From Firmicutes bacterium UBA1702 (lineage in GTDB: Bacteria; Bacillota; Clostridia; Peptostreptococcales; Anaerovoracaceae): a stretch of DNA of 64,000 nt. The DNA lies in contig DCJK01000013.1 in the NCBI GenBank assembly GCA_002320005.1, positions 1-64,000 on the forward strand, given 5' to 3'. This document shows positions 35,203 to 45,258 of the stretch, one piece after another; position 1 is the stretch's first letter; each line of letters begins with the position of its first letter. The translations under genes were made by a program, and so were the position numbers. The notes under the pieces are model-generated. The model was not told the DNA's origin and made no database searches. It worked only from the letters and a program-made list of their open reading frames with translations.

Positions 35203-37165
35203 GATGCAGAAAATTGCAGTAATAGGCCTTGACGAGCAAAAAGAGTCTCTTATGACGAAGCTCATGGACTTTGGCGCCATAGAGCCTTCAGATCAGAAGA
35301 ACAAACTTGCTGATGACGAGTATAAGTCTCTTGTGACTCCGGATGACGGTCATGTCAAAGCGGCAGAGCTGGATGCGGAAATCAACAAAGCGGAAGCCGC
35401 ACTAAGAGTTCTGGAAACCTTTGACACAGCCAGAGAACCGCTCTTTAAGACGAGAAGAACGGTAGGCAGGGATGCTGTGGCCAAAATGAGAAAAGAACAG
35501 GAAGCGGCCGCTGAAGACGTGCGCAGAGTGCTTGAGCTGGAAGAAAAGCTCAGAAACACCAATGATGACATCAACAAGCTGACTCAGGATGAGATTTTAC
35601 TGAAGCCATGGCAGAACTACGGAGTGCCTCTGGAAGTCTCGAAAACCGCTAAAACTGTTGTGCACATGGGAGTTATCCCTGCTGTAACAGAAATAAGCGA
35701 GGTTGCCGAAAAAGCAGAGAAGGATGAAAACGCCGTAGTAAGAATCGTAAGCGGTGATAAGGACATGAACTATATAGCCGTCCTTTGTCTTGCCAGCGCT
35801 GAAGAAAACGTCATAAGCCTGTTCAAGCAAAACGGATTTTCGGAAATATCTTTCAAAGGATTTGAAGGAACTGTTTCGGAAAATCTCAAGAGAATTGAAA
35901 AGGAAAAAGATGTATTACGGAGCAACATAGAAGAAATAAAGAAACAGATTGCTCAGATGGCATCCATGAGAAGAACGATAGAAAACTATTGCGATATTCT
36001 CTCTATGGAGGCTGACAAAGAAAAAATCAAAACCAAGCTGCTCAGAACAAAGAAAACATTCTACATGGAAGGATGGATTCCGGAGCGGCTCACAAAGAAG
36101 GCCGAAAAAATTTTGCAGAAATATGACTGCTGTTACGCCTTTGCCGAGCCTGAAGAGGGGGAAGAGGTTCCGGTTATGCTGGATAACAGAAATTTCTTTG
36201 TGCCTTTTGAAGCTATCACTGAAATGTATTCGCTGCCTGCATACAGGGGCTTCGATCCTACAAGCATATTTGCATTGTTTTATGCTGTATTCTTCGGAAT
36301 GATGCTCAGTGATGCAGGATACGGAATTGTTATGGCGGTTGCATGCTTTGTGGTTCTCAAAAAGTTTAACCTTGAGGGAACTACCCGGAAGATGATAAAA
36401 CTGTTCTTCTATTGCGGCATATCTACCATAATATGGGGAGCATTGTTCGGAGGATGGTTCGGAGATTTTGTCCAGGTGTTTTCCAGAACCATACTGGGCA
36501 AAGAAGTGGCCATTCAGCCGCTGTGGTTCAATCCGCTGGATGATCCGATGAAACTGCTGATATTCTCACTGGCACTTGGTGTTGTGCACCTTTTCATAGG
36601 AATGGGAATAAAGGCATACATGCAGATAAAAGAAGGCAAGTGGTTTGACGCTGTATGCGACGAAGGCTTCTGGTATCTGGTAATCGTCGGACTGCTGGCA
36701 TGGCTGGGAGGTGCATCTATTTCACCGGCTCTCCCTCAGATAGGCAAGTGGATGACCATAATAGGAGCCGCAGGCCTGCTCCTGACAGGAGGAAGACATA
36801 ACAAGGGCATAGGAAAGATAACCGGAGGCCTGAGCAATATATACAACATAACCAGCTACATGTCAGACATACTTTCTTATGCAAGGCTTCTTGCCCTGGG
36901 ACTTGCTACCGGCGTAATCGCACAGGTGGTAAACACCATGGGCTCACTCTTTGGAGGAGGAGCAGCAGGGCTTATCGCACTGCTGGTTATATTCGTATTC
37001 GGTCATGCACTGAATATAGCCATCAACGCTCTGGGAGCTTTTATCCACGCCAGCAGACTGCAGTACGTGGAATTCTTCGGAAAGTTTTATGAAGATGGCG
37101 GAGAGCCGTTTAATCCTTTCCGCAAGAAAACAAAATATATAAAGATAGAGCAAGAGGAGGAATAA
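35189..37165 (+). CDS. ntpI: V/A-type ATPase subunit I (membrane stator)
   Basis: 658-residue membrane stator subunit with a cytosolic N-terminal half (residues 1-360, coiled-coil arm contacting the E/G stalks) and about seven C-terminal membrane helices that form the ion half-channels. Seen: SIVKMQKIAVIGLDEQKESLM at the start, FFGMMLSDAGYGI, and SYARLLALGLATGVIA with the conserved Arg facing the c-ring, then LGAFIHASRLQYVEFFGKFYEDGG. I choose GTG 35189 because the family starts with this motif and GGAG lies 7-10 bases before. Confidence 0.95.
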   Translation: MSIVKMQKIAVIGLDEQKESLMTKLMDFGAIEPSDQKNKLADDEYKSLVTPDDGHVKAAELDAEINKAEAALRVLETFDTAREPLFKTRRTVGRDAVAKMRKEQEAAAEDVRRVLELEEKLRNTNDDINKLTQDEILLKPWQNYGVPLEVSKTAKTVVHMGVIPAVTEISEVAEKAEKDENAVVRIVSGDKDMNYIAVLCLASAEENVISLFKQNGFSEISFKGFEGTVSENLKRIEKEKDVLRSNIEEIKKQIAQMASMRRTIENYCDILSMEADKEKIKTKLLRTKKTFYMEGWIPERLTKKAEKILQKYDCCYAFAEPEEGEEVPVMLDNRNFFVPFEAITEMYSLPAYRGFDPTSIFALFYAVFFGMMLSDAGYGIVMAVACFVVLKKFNLEGTTRKMIKLFFYCGISTIIWGALFGGWFGDFVQVFSRTILGKEVAIQPLWFNPLDDPMKLLIFSLALGVVHLFIGMGIKAYMQIKEGKWFDAVCDEGFWYLVIVGLLAWLGGASISPALPQIGKWMTIIGAAGLLLTGGRHNKGIGKITGGLSNIYNITSYMSDILSYARLLALGLATGVIAQVVNTMGSLFGGGAAGLIALLVIFVFGHALNIAINALGAFIHASRLQYVEFFGKFYEDGGEPFNPFRKKTKYIKIEQEEE

Positions 37166-37168
37166 AAA

Positions 37169-37645
37169 ATGAATATGATAGACGGTAACACTTTAGCCCT
37201 TATAGGTGCGGCTATTGCAGCCCTGGCCGGAATCGGAAGCGCCATGGGAGTAGGTATTGCAGGACAGGCAGCTTCGGCGGTTCTGGCGGAGGATCCGAAA
37301 AAATTCGGTAAGACTCTGATATTACAGGCTCTTCCGGGAACACAGGGTATATACGGACTGATCATATCCTTCCTGATCATGCAGAAAATAGGTCTTTTAG
37401 GCGGAGCAATGGTGGATCTCACTATAGCTCAGGGCGCATATTTCCTGGCAGCAGGACTTCCTATCGGACTGGTTGGAATATGGTCAGGTATTGCTCAGGG
37501 AAAAGCTGCAGCTGCTGCACTTCAGCTGACAGCAAAGAGACCTGATCAGATGGTAAAAGGTATCATTTATACCGCCATGGTAGAAACATATGCTATTTTC
37601 GCATTACTGGTATCAGTTCTGATCTGGCTGAGAATAGCAATCTAA
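37169..37645 (+). CDS. ntpK: V/A-type ATPase rotor subunit K, sodium-type
   Basis: 158-residue c-ring subunit with four membrane helices (two fused hairpins). Positions equal to the sodium ligands known from Enterococcus hirae NtpK are all present: Leu55, Thr58, Gln59 and Tyr62 in LPGTQGIYG, Gln110 in IAQGKAAAA and the ion-carrying Glu139 in MVETYAIF. This favours sodium over proton as coupling ion. The sequence follows subunit I by 3 bases. Confidence 0.95.
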   Translation: MNMIDGNTLALIGAAIAALAGIGSAMGVGIAGQAASAVLAEDPKKFGKTLILQALPGTQGIYGLIISFLIMQKIGLLGGAMVDLTIAQGAYFLAAGLPIGLVGIWSGIAQGKAAAAALQLTAKRPDQMVKGIIYTAMVETYAIFALLVSVLIWLRIAI

Positions 37646-37666
37646 CCTGCGAAAGGTGGGCTGATC

Positions 37667-38257
37667 ATGAGTATAGAAAAAATTACATCGGCGATAATTG
37701 ATGAAGCAGCTGCGGAAAGCGAGCAGATACTCAATGTGGCAGATATCAAGAGCCGCGGAGTTATCAGAGAACTCCAGAAGCGTATAGACATAGAAACCGA
37801 TGTGGCCATAAAACAGGCGGAAGCAGAGCGGGAGAGGATAATAAGCCGCAGACGTTCCGTAGCTGAGATAGACAGCAAAAAGATAGTTCTCTCAAAAAAG
37901 CAGGAACTTATTGACAGATGTTTTGAGGAGACAATTCCTTATCTGCTGTCTATGGACAGAGAAAAATATATCAGATTCCTTGTGGCGGCCGGAAAGAAGT
38001 CAGGCTTTACAGAAGGAGAGCTGATTTTTAATGAAAAAGAAAGAGATACCGTGGGCGCCGACGTTGTCAAAGCCCTTGAGGAACAGGTGCCGGGCGGTAA
38101 GTTTGAATTATCACAGGAGACGAGAAAGTTGAAGGGCGGATATATGCTGCGTAAAGGGCAGATATTCATCGACAATTCCCTGGAGGCCATGGTGGAGGAA
38201 AAACGCCGCGACCTTACGGGTGAAGTTGCCCGGATACTCTTTCCGACCGAAAAATAA
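37667..38257 (+). CDS. ntpE: V/A-type ATPase subunit E (peripheral stalk)
   Basis: 196-residue stalk subunit: N-terminal charged helix (about 1-100) that pairs with the G/H subunit and a C-terminal globular domain (KKSGFTEGELIFNEKERDTVG to LTGEVARILF) that contacts subunit B. AAAGGTGG upstream supports ATG 37667. Order and length agree with the ntp operon. Confidence 0.9.
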   Translation: MSIEKITSAIIDEAAAESEQILNVADIKSRGVIRELQKRIDIETDVAIKQAEAERERIISRRRSVAEIDSKKIVLSKKQELIDRCFEETIPYLLSMDREKYIRFLVAAGKKSGFTEGELIFNEKERDTVGADVVKALEEQVPGGKFELSQETRKLKGGYMLRKGQIFIDNSLEAMVEEKRRDLTGEVARILFPTEK

Positions 38258-38269
38258 GGAGAGGGTTCT

Positions 38270-39277
38270 ATGAGCAGACATAGAGAAGACTCATATATAT
38301 TTTGTTCTGCCCTTATGCGGGCCGGTGAGAGAACCTTGCTCCCCGAGGCGGACATAATGAAGACGGTAGAGGCGGCAGGAGTGGACGAGGCCATGGCCGT
38401 GCTGGCAGAGTACGGATATGGTGACGGAAAGCCTCTGGAAAATCCCAGGGATTTTGTAAAAGTGCTCAATGCCGAAGAAGCCAGGGTATATGATTATGTA
38501 TTTTCGGCGCTGCCGGAAAAAGAGGATCTGGAGATGCTCAAGTGCCCCAGAGACTATCACAATGCCAAGGCGATTCTCAAAGCGGAATTCCTGGGACTGG
38601 ATTATGAAAAATACATGATCGGAGGAGGAAGAACAGAGCCCGGACGCCTGGCTGCCATGATAAGAGAAAGAAATCTTGTCTTCATTTCGCCTGAAATGAG
38701 GGAAGCCATCAGGGAGGCAGAAGAGATTTTCGGAAAGGGCAAGGATCCGCAGGAGATTGATATAATCCTCGACAAGGCGTGCTACAGCCAGATGCTGAGA
38801 GAATCAGAAGAGGCCGGCAATGAGTTTATCAAAGGCTATGTAAAACTTCAGATAGATATCCTTAACGTGAGGACCTTTGTGCGGCTCAGGCAGATGGGAA
38901 AACCATGGAGCTTTTTCACCAGAGTATTCCTGGAAGGCGGAGACATTCAGCAGAGTCTCTTTGTATCGGCATATGAAGAGAGCTATCAGCAGGTGGCAGA
39001 TAAACTCAGACCGTATGGCTTTGGAGATATAATCGAAAAAGGTGCCGCAGAAGTCAGAAATACAGGCCTGTATTCGCTGATGGAAAAGATGTGCGATGAC
39101 AGACTTATGAGATATATAAAGGATGCAAAATATGTTCCTTTCGGACCGGAGGCAGCAGCAGCATTTCTGCTGGCCAAGGAAAGCGAAATCAAAAATCTGA
39201 GAATGATTCTGACCGGAAAAATAGCGGGTACGCCTAAAGAAGTTATTTCGGAAAGGTTGAGGGAGACTTATGTATAA
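38270..39277 (+). CDS. ntpC: V/A-type ATPase subunit C (V0 d homologue)
   Basis: 335-residue funnel-shaped subunit that joins the central stalk to the c-ring. Seen: the family repeats of about 110 residues rich in helices, with EYGYGDGK near the start, CPRDYHNAKAILKAE and VKLQIDILNVRTFVRLRQMG in the middle, and AFLLAKESEIKNLRMILTGK at the end. Overlaps subunit F by 8 bases. Confidence 0.93.
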   Translation: MSRHREDSYIFCSALMRAGERTLLPEADIMKTVEAAGVDEAMAVLAEYGYGDGKPLENPRDFVKVLNAEEARVYDYVFSALPEKEDLEMLKCPRDYHNAKAILKAEFLGLDYEKYMIGGGRTEPGRLAAMIRERNLVFISPEMREAIREAEEIFGKGKDPQEIDIILDKACYSQMLRESEEAGNEFIKGYVKLQIDILNVRTFVRLRQMGKPWSFFTRVFLEGGDIQQSLFVSAYEESYQQVADKLRPYGFGDIIEKGAAEVRNTGLYSLMEKMCDDRLMRYIKDAKYVPFGPEAAAAFLLAKESEIKNLRMILTGKIAGTPKEVISERLRETYV

Positions 39278-39590
39278 AATAGGTGTTATAGGAGACAGAG
39301 AGAGCATTCTGGGTTTCAAGGCTGTCGGACTCACGGTTTTCCCTTGCGATAACCGGGACGAAGCAGCTAACGCTTTGACGGAGGCGGCTCAAAACGACTA
39401 TGCGATAATATATGTCACAGAGCAGCTTTACAAGGATCTTACCCTTGAAATCAGCCAATATGCAGATAGCAGGCTGCCGGCCATCATACCGGTGCCAAGC
39501 AAGGACGGAAGCCTTGGAATAGGCATGGAAAGCGTGAGAAAATCTGTGGAGCGTGCCGTTGGTGCGGACATTCTGTTCGGAGGTGAATAA
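39270..39590 (+). CDS. ntpG: V/A-type ATPase subunit F
   Basis: 106-residue central-stalk subunit with a Rossmann-like fold: MYKIGVIGDRESILGFKAVGL at the start, a YAIIYVTEQLYKD strand-helix, and LPAIIPVPSKDGSLGIGMES near the end. All are family hallmarks. Starts inside the subunit C gene. Confidence 0.95.
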   Translation: MYKIGVIGDRESILGFKAVGLTVFPCDNRDEAANALTEAAQNDYAIIYVTEQLYKDLTLEISQYADSRLPAIIPVPSKDGSLGIGMESVRKSVERAVGADILFGGE

Positions 39591-39597
39591 AATAATT

Positions 39598-41376
39598 ATG
39601 AGTCAAGGAAAAGTATTAAAGGTATCGGGACCTCTGGTAGTAGCCAGCGGCATGGAAGACGCCAACATGTTTGATGTTGTTCATGTAGGAGAACAGGGAC
39701 TGATAGGCGAAATAATAGAAATGAGAGGCGATAAAGCCTCAATACAGGTATATGAGGAAACTGCAGGAATCGGACCGGGAGTGCCGGTTGTCACTACGGG
39801 AGCACCTCTTTCGGTAGAGCTGGGCCCGGGACTTATAGAAACCATGTATGACGGCATACAGAGACCTCTTGAAGCCATGAGAGAAGTGGCAGGCGCAAAT
39901 ATTACCAGGGGAATAAAAGTTCCTTCCCTTTCCAGAACAAAGAAATGGGAATTTGTTCCTAAGGTTAAAATCGGCGATGAAGTAGAGGCCGGAGATATCA
40001 TCGGTACGGTTCAGGAAACCATAGTTGTTGAGCAGCGTATAATGGTGCCTTACGGAGTATGCGGAAAGGTTGAATCCATAGAGGCCGGCGAATTTACCGT
40101 AGAAGAAGTGGTATGTACTGTAAGACAGGAAGACGGAAACCTTCGTGAACTGACGCTTATGCAGAAGTGGCCTGTAAGAAAAGGCAGACCTTACAAGGAA
40201 AAGCTGGTTCCTGAAATGCCGCTGATAACAGGTCAGCGTGTTATCGATACGCTCTTTCCTATAGCTAAGGGCGGCGTTGCGGCAGTACCGGGACCTTTCG
40301 GTTCAGGAAAGACCGTAGTTCAGCATCAGCTGGCCAAGTGGGCCGATGCAGAAATAGTTGTATATATCGGATGCGGTGAGCGCGGAAACGAGATGACAGA
40401 CGTACTGATGGAATTCCCGGAACTTAAAGACCCTAACACGGGAGAATCCATAATGAAGCGTACCGTGCTGATTGCCAATACTTCCGATATGCCTGTAGCA
40501 GCTCGTGAAGCGTCAATATACACGGGAATCACCATTGCGGAGTATTTCAGGGACATGGGATATTCAGTTGCAATCATGGCCGATTCCACATCAAGATGGG
40601 CTGAAGCTCTCCGTGAAATGTCAGGAAGACTGGAAGAAATGCCGGGCGAAGAAGGATACCCTGCTTATCTGGCATCAAGACTTGCACAGTTCTACGAAAG
40701 AGCCGGCAGAACCGTATCCCTCGGAAAAGAGGGAAGGCTGGGCGCACTTTCTGCAATAGGTGCGGTATCTCCTCCGGGAGGCGATATTTCCGAACCTGTT
40801 TCCCAGGCTACACTGCGTATAGTAAAGGTATTCTGGTGTCTGGATTCCTCCCTGGCATACAAGAGACATTTCCCAGCCATCAACTGGCTACAGAGTTATT
40901 CTCTGTATGTTGATAAGCTGGAAGAATGGTATGCCGAAAATGTAAACAAAGAATTCCCGCAGCTCAGAGCCAAGACCATAGCTCTCCTGCAGGACGAATC
41001 TGAATTACAGGAAGTTGTGCAACTGGTAGGTGTTGACGGACTGTCTCACGAAGACAGGCTGAAACTGGAAGTTGCCAAGTCCATCAGAGAGGACTATCTG
41101 CATCAGAACGCCTTCCACGAAGTTGACACATATACATCCCTTAATAAGCAGTACAAAATGCTTAAGCTTATACTCACTTTCCATGAACTGGCAAGAGAGG
41201 CAGTGGCTAAGGGAGCGAACTTTAACAAGGTGCTTGAACTGCCTGTAAGAGAATCAATAGGAAGATTCAAGTATATAGAGGAAAAGGATATAGATGCTTC
41301 TTATGATGAGCTCATGGAGGAGATGAAAAAGTCCATTTCCGCACTGACAGCAATGGAGGGTGAAGAAGATGATTAA
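39598..41376 (+). CDS. ntpA: V/A-type ATPase catalytic subunit A
   Basis: 592-residue catalytic subunit. Seen: Walker A GPFGSGKT (residues 232-239), the non-homologous A-subunit insert (about 110-200), the GERGNEMTDVL motif with the catalytic Glu, and MADSTSRWAEALREMSGRL. GGAGGTG lies about 12 bases before ATG 39598. The stop overlaps the subunit B start. Confidence 0.97.
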   Translation: MSQGKVLKVSGPLVVASGMEDANMFDVVHVGEQGLIGEIIEMRGDKASIQVYEETAGIGPGVPVVTTGAPLSVELGPGLIETMYDGIQRPLEAMREVAGANITRGIKVPSLSRTKKWEFVPKVKIGDEVEAGDIIGTVQETIVVEQRIMVPYGVCGKVESIEAGEFTVEEVVCTVRQEDGNLRELTLMQKWPVRKGRPYKEKLVPEMPLITGQRVIDTLFPIAKGGVAAVPGPFGSGKTVVQHQLAKWADAEIVVYIGCGERGNEMTDVLMEFPELKDPNTGESIMKRTVLIANTSDMPVAAREASIYTGITIAEYFRDMGYSVAIMADSTSRWAEALREMSGRLEEMPGEEGYPAYLASRLAQFYERAGRTVSLGKEGRLGALSAIGAVSPPGGDISEPVSQATLRIVKVFWCLDSSLAYKRHFPAINWLQSYSLYVDKLEEWYAENVNKEFPQLRAKTIALLQDESELQEVVQLVGVDGLSHEDRLKLEVAKSIREDYLHQNAFHEVDTYTSLNKQYKMLKLILTFHELAREAVAKGANFNKVLELPVRESIGRFKYIEEKDIDASYDELMEEMKKSISALTAMEGEEDD

Positions 41377-42742
41377 AGAATACAAAACAATAAGTGAAGT
41401 TGTAGGCCCTTTGATGCTGGTAAAGGATGTAGAAAACGTAACTTACGATGAGCTGGGAGAAATCACTCTTCCAAGCGGCGAAAAGAGATTGTGCAAAGTG
41501 CTGGAAGTAAACGGCTCCAACGCTCTGGTGCAGCTCTTTGAAAGTTCTACAGGTATAAATCTGAAGGAGAGCACCGTCAAGTTCCTGGGAAGAGGAACAG
41601 AACTGGCAGTATCTCCGGATATGCTGGGAAGAGTTTTCGACGGTATGGGAAGACCTAAAGACGGAGGACCTGAAATCATAGCTGAAAAGCGTAAGGATAT
41701 TAACGGACTTCCGATGAACCCGGCAGCAAGAGATTACCCTTCTGAATTTATTCAGACAGGCGTATCGGCAATAGACGGTCTGAACACTCTCGTAAGAGGA
41801 CAGAAACTGCCTATTTTCTCGGCTTCAGGCCTTCCTCACGCAGATCTGGCCGCTCAGATAGCGCGTCAGGCCAAAGTTCGCGGAGGAGAAGAGGGCAACT
41901 TTGCGGTAGTATTTGCTGCTATAGGTATTACTCATGAGGAAGCCGAGTTCTTCGCTTCTGACTTCAGAAAAACCGGAGCCATTGACAGAACCGTGCTCTT
42001 TATGAATCTTGCCAATGACCCGGCAGTTGAGCGTATAGCAACACCACGTATGGCGCTTACTGCTGCTGAATACCTGGCTTTCGATCTGGGTATGCACGTT
42101 CTGGTAATTCTTACGGATATCACCAACTACGCCGAAGCTCTTCGTGAAGTATCGGCAGCCAGAAAGGAAGTTCCGGGAAGAAGAGGATATCCGGGATATC
42201 TTTACACAGACCTGGCTACAATGTATGAAAGAGCAGGTCGTAAGAGAGGATACGACGGCTCAATTACAATGATTCCTATTCTGACTATGCCGGAAGACGA
42301 CAAGACACACCCTATACCTGACCTGACAGGATACATTACCGAAGGACAGATCATTCTGTCCAGAGACCTGTACAGAAAGGGAATTAAGCCGCCTATCGAT
42401 GTTCTTCCTTCTCTTTCAAGACTTAAAGACAAGGGAATCGGAGAAGGAAAAACAAGAGAGGATCACGCAGATACCATGAATCAGCTGTTCTCAGCCTATG
42501 CAAAAGGCAAGGAGGCGCTGGAACTGGTAACGATCCTGGGAGAAGCAGCTTTGACCGATACGGATCTGAAATATGCCAAGTTCTCTCAGGCTTTTGAGAA
42601 ACAGTATGTTTCCCAGGGCTATGACACAGACAGAACCATAGAAGAAACTTTATCAATAGGCTGGAAGCTTCTTGAAATGCTTCCGAAGAGTGAACTCAAG
42701 AGAATCAAAGACGAATACATCGAGAAGTACCTTGGAAAGTAG
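41369..42742 (+). CDS. ntpB: V/A-type ATPase subunit B
   Basis: 457-residue non-catalytic nucleotide-binding subunit. Seen: SGLPHADLAAQIARQA in place of a classical P-loop, ITHEEAEFFASDFRKTGA, LTDITNYAEALREVSAARKEVPGRRGYPGY and the C-terminal FEKQYVSQGYDTDRTIEETL. ATG 41369 is favoured over GTG 41360 because GGAGG sits 10 bases before it. Confidence 0.97.
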   Translation: MIKEYKTISEVVGPLMLVKDVENVTYDELGEITLPSGEKRLCKVLEVNGSNALVQLFESSTGINLKESTVKFLGRGTELAVSPDMLGRVFDGMGRPKDGGPEIIAEKRKDINGLPMNPAARDYPSEFIQTGVSAIDGLNTLVRGQKLPIFSASGLPHADLAAQIARQAKVRGGEEGNFAVVFAAIGITHEEAEFFASDFRKTGAIDRTVLFMNLANDPAVERIATPRMALTAAEYLAFDLGMHVLVILTDITNYAEALREVSAARKEVPGRRGYPGYLYTDLATMYERAGRKRGYDGSITMIPILTMPEDDKTHPIPDLTGYITEGQIILSRDLYRKGIKPPIDVLPSLSRLKDKGIGEGKTREDHADTMNQLFSAYAKGKEALELVTILGEAALTDTDLKYAKFSQAFEKQYVSQGYDTDRTIEETLSIGWKLLEMLPKSELKRIKDEYIEKYLGK

Positions 42743-42751
42743 GGTGAAGCA

Positions 42752-43429
42752 ATGGAGAGATTAAATGTAAATCCTACCAGAATGATGCTTACGACCTTAA
42801 AAAAACGTCTTGTGACAGCAAGAAGAGGCCACAAGCTTATGAAAGATAAGCGTGACCAGCTGATGAAGGGATTTCTGGAACTTGCAAGAGAAAATAAGCG
42901 TCTTCGTGAGGATGTGGAAAGAGAACTTGCCAAAGTTTATGAAAGCTTTTCAGTGGCCAGCGCCGTAATGAGCCGCGAAGTCATGGAGGAAGCTCTAATG
43001 TTTCCTAAGCAGGGTGTGGAGCTCAGCGTGGGAAGCAAAAATGTAATGAGCGTCGATGTACCCGTATTTGACTACCGCACCACTGCGGAAGATGCAGCAG
43101 ATATTTATCCTTACGGTTTTGCAGGAACCTCAGGCGAGCTGGATGCGGCAATATATGGACTTGCAGGGGCCCTTCCGCTGATGCTGGAGCTGGCTGCAAA
43201 AGAAAAAGAAGCGGCAATGCTGGCAGCAGAACTTGAAAAAACCCGCCGCCGTGTAAACGCTCTTGAATACGTCAAGATACCGCAGCTGGAGATGACCATC
43301 CGATACATTATGATGAAGCTGGACGAAAACGAGCGCGGAAATCAGACAAGACTTATGAAGGTCAAAGACATGATTCTAAAAGAAGCCATCGAGGAAAAAC
43401 GTGAACAGGATGAAAAAGCCTGTGTATAG
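42752..43429 (+). CDS. ntpD: V/A-type ATPase subunit D (central stalk)
   Basis: 225-residue coiled-coil shaft that rotates inside the A3B3 head. Seen: NVNPTRMMLTTLKKRLVTARRGHKLMKDKRDQLM in the N-terminal helix, a middle globular part, and a C-terminal helix with RRRVNALEYVKIPQLEMTIRYI. Last gene of the operon, followed by a strong terminator. Confidence 0.96.
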   Translation: MERLNVNPTRMMLTTLKKRLVTARRGHKLMKDKRDQLMKGFLELARENKRLREDVERELAKVYESFSVASAVMSREVMEEALMFPKQGVELSVGSKNVMSVDVPVFDYRTTAEDAADIYPYGFAGTSGELDAAIYGLAGALPLMLELAAKEKEAAMLAAELEKTRRRVNALEYVKIPQLEMTIRYIMMKLDENERGNQTRLMKVKDMILKEAIEEKREQDEKACV

Positions 43430-43454
43430 TTTGAGATAGCTCTGTAATGAATAT

Positions 43455-43487
43455 AGAGACGGGCAAAAACGCCCGTCTCTTTTATTT
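43455..43487 (+). terminator. Terminator of the V-ATPase operon
   Basis: AGAGACGGGC (43455-43464) pairs perfectly with GCCCGTCTCT (43471-43480), followed by TTTATTT. Confidence 0.92.
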
Positions 43488-43599
43488 AAGGAAATAAATG
43501 AAAAGAGAATCATAAAATGTCGCAGCAGGTATAAAAGGATTTGAAAAGCGCATGGAAAGCGTGTAAAATATATTCAAAGAAAATGCAGGAGGTATCCCG

Positions 43600-45195
43600 A
43601 TGTTTTACGATAATAAAATATGGATCGGCGATGCAGACGGTGAAAAAGTGTGCATCGAGCCTAAAATGGCTAACCGTCACGGTCTTATTGCCGGAGCCAC
43701 AGGTACCGGTAAGACAATAACCTTAAAGGTGCTGGCAGAATCTTTCAGTGATGAAGGCGTTCCTGTTTTCCTGGCAGACATAAAAGGAGATCTTTCCGGA
43801 ATGTGCCGTCCCGGGGCAGACAGCGAGGATATGCAGAAGAGGATAAACAAATTCGGCCTGGACAGATGCGGCTTCAGCTATCAGGCGTATCCGTCGGTTT
43901 TCTGGGATATTTACGGCAAAATGGGTGTTCCGGCAAGAACTACGATTTCCGAAATGGGACCGGTACTTCTTGCCAAGCTTATGGACCTTAACGATACACA
44001 GGCAGATATCCTTACGGTTGTGTTTAAAATAGCCGATGACAGGAATCTTCTGCTGATAGATACAAAGGATCTTAAATCAATGCTCCAGTATGTTGCAGAG
44101 CATAACGATGAATTTTCCATGGAGTATGGAAATATCTCAAAACAAAGTGTTGCAGCTATTCTTCGCAACGTGGTGGCTCTTGAAGCGCAGGGAGGAGAGG
44201 ACTTTTTTGCTGAGCCTGCACTGAATCTGTCAGACTGGTTCTTTGGAGGCAGCGGCGGAAAAGGGCCTATAAATATCCTGGACTGTCGCCAGCTGGTGCA
44301 TGATACAACTCTATATTCCACCTTCTTGCTGTGGCTGCTTTCAGAACTGTTTGAAACATTGCCTGAAGTCGGTGACATGGATAAACCGAGGATGGTATTC
44401 TTCTTTGATGAGGCGCATCTCCTTTTTAAAGATATTTCCAAAGCGCTGCGCAATAAAATCGAGCAGGTTGTAAAGCTTATCCGTTCAAAAGGAGTAGGTG
44501 TTTATTTTATCACTCAGTCACCGAAAGATATACCGGACGAAATACTGGGGCAGCTGGGAAACAAGATACAGCACGCACTACGTGCCTACACCCCGGCAGA
44601 GGAAAAGGCCACAAGGGCCGTTGCAGCATCATTCAGAACCAATCCTGAATTCGACACCTATGAAGTGCTGACGAACCTGGGAACAGGAGAGGCAATAATG
44701 TCGGTGCTGGATGAAAAGGGTGTACCGGGAATAGTTAAAAAGTGCAAGGTCCTGCCTCCTCGGTCTCTTATGGGGCCCATCAGTGACGAGGAAAAACAAA
44801 AAGAAATCATGATGAACAATCTTTACCTGAAATATCAGCAGGGAGTTGACAGAGATTCTGCTTACGAGTTTTTCCAGCGTATGGCAAAAGAGGAAGACCT
44901 CCGTAAGGAACAGGATGCCCAGGCGGCGGCAGCAGCAAAGGAACAGGCGGCAGCAGATAAGGAAGAAGAGAAAGCTCGCCAAGCGGAAGAAAGGAAACGC
45001 CAGAAGGAGGAGGAAAGAGCTGAAAGAGAAGCCAAAAATCGCCGTAAGCAGGTGGCTTCTTCTGCGGCAGGGACCATAGGCAGAGAACTGGGAAATATGG
45101 TAGGCAAATTCATAGGCGGTAGTTTTGGCAAAAAGCTGGGAGGAAACGTAGGTGCTTCTCTTGCCAGAAACATAATGGGGACATTTATAAAATAA
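43600..45195 (+). CDS. HerA-like ATPase (DUF853 family)
   Basis: 531-residue P-loop ATPase of the HerA/FtsK clade, YjgR-like. Seen: Walker A GATGTGKT near residue 35, DIKGDLSGM, Walker B-like MVFFFDEAHLLF, and a sensor segment FITQSPKDIPDEILGQLGNK. The C-terminal 120 residues are a charged coiled coil (KEEEKARQAEERKRQKEEE region) ending in a Gly-rich tail (FIGGSFGKKLGGNVG). Family members are thought to act on DNA or protein complexes, but their role is unknown. Single gene with AGGAGG before ATG 43600. Confidence 0.9.
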   Translation: MFYDNKIWIGDADGEKVCIEPKMANRHGLIAGATGTGKTITLKVLAESFSDEGVPVFLADIKGDLSGMCRPGADSEDMQKRINKFGLDRCGFSYQAYPSVFWDIYGKMGVPARTTISEMGPVLLAKLMDLNDTQADILTVVFKIADDRNLLLIDTKDLKSMLQYVAEHNDEFSMEYGNISKQSVAAILRNVVALEAQGGEDFFAEPALNLSDWFFGGSGGKGPINILDCRQLVHDTTLYSTFLLWLLSELFETLPEVGDMDKPRMVFFFDEAHLLFKDISKALRNKIEQVVKLIRSKGVGVYFITQSPKDIPDEILGQLGNKIQHALRAYTPAEEKATRAVAASFRTNPEFDTYEVLTNLGTGEAIMSVLDEKGVPGIVKKCKVLPPRSLMGPISDEEKQKEIMMNNLYLKYQQGVDRDSAYEFFQRMAKEEDLRKEQDAQAAAAAKEQAAADKEEEKARQAEERKRQKEEERAEREAKNRRKQVASSAAGTIGRELGNMVGKFIGGSFGKKLGGNVGASLARNIMGTFIK

Positions 45196-45258
45196 AAGGG
45201 ATTGCGGCTTTATAAAACAAAGCATCGTCAGAATATTTCATTGAAGGAGGACACAAAG

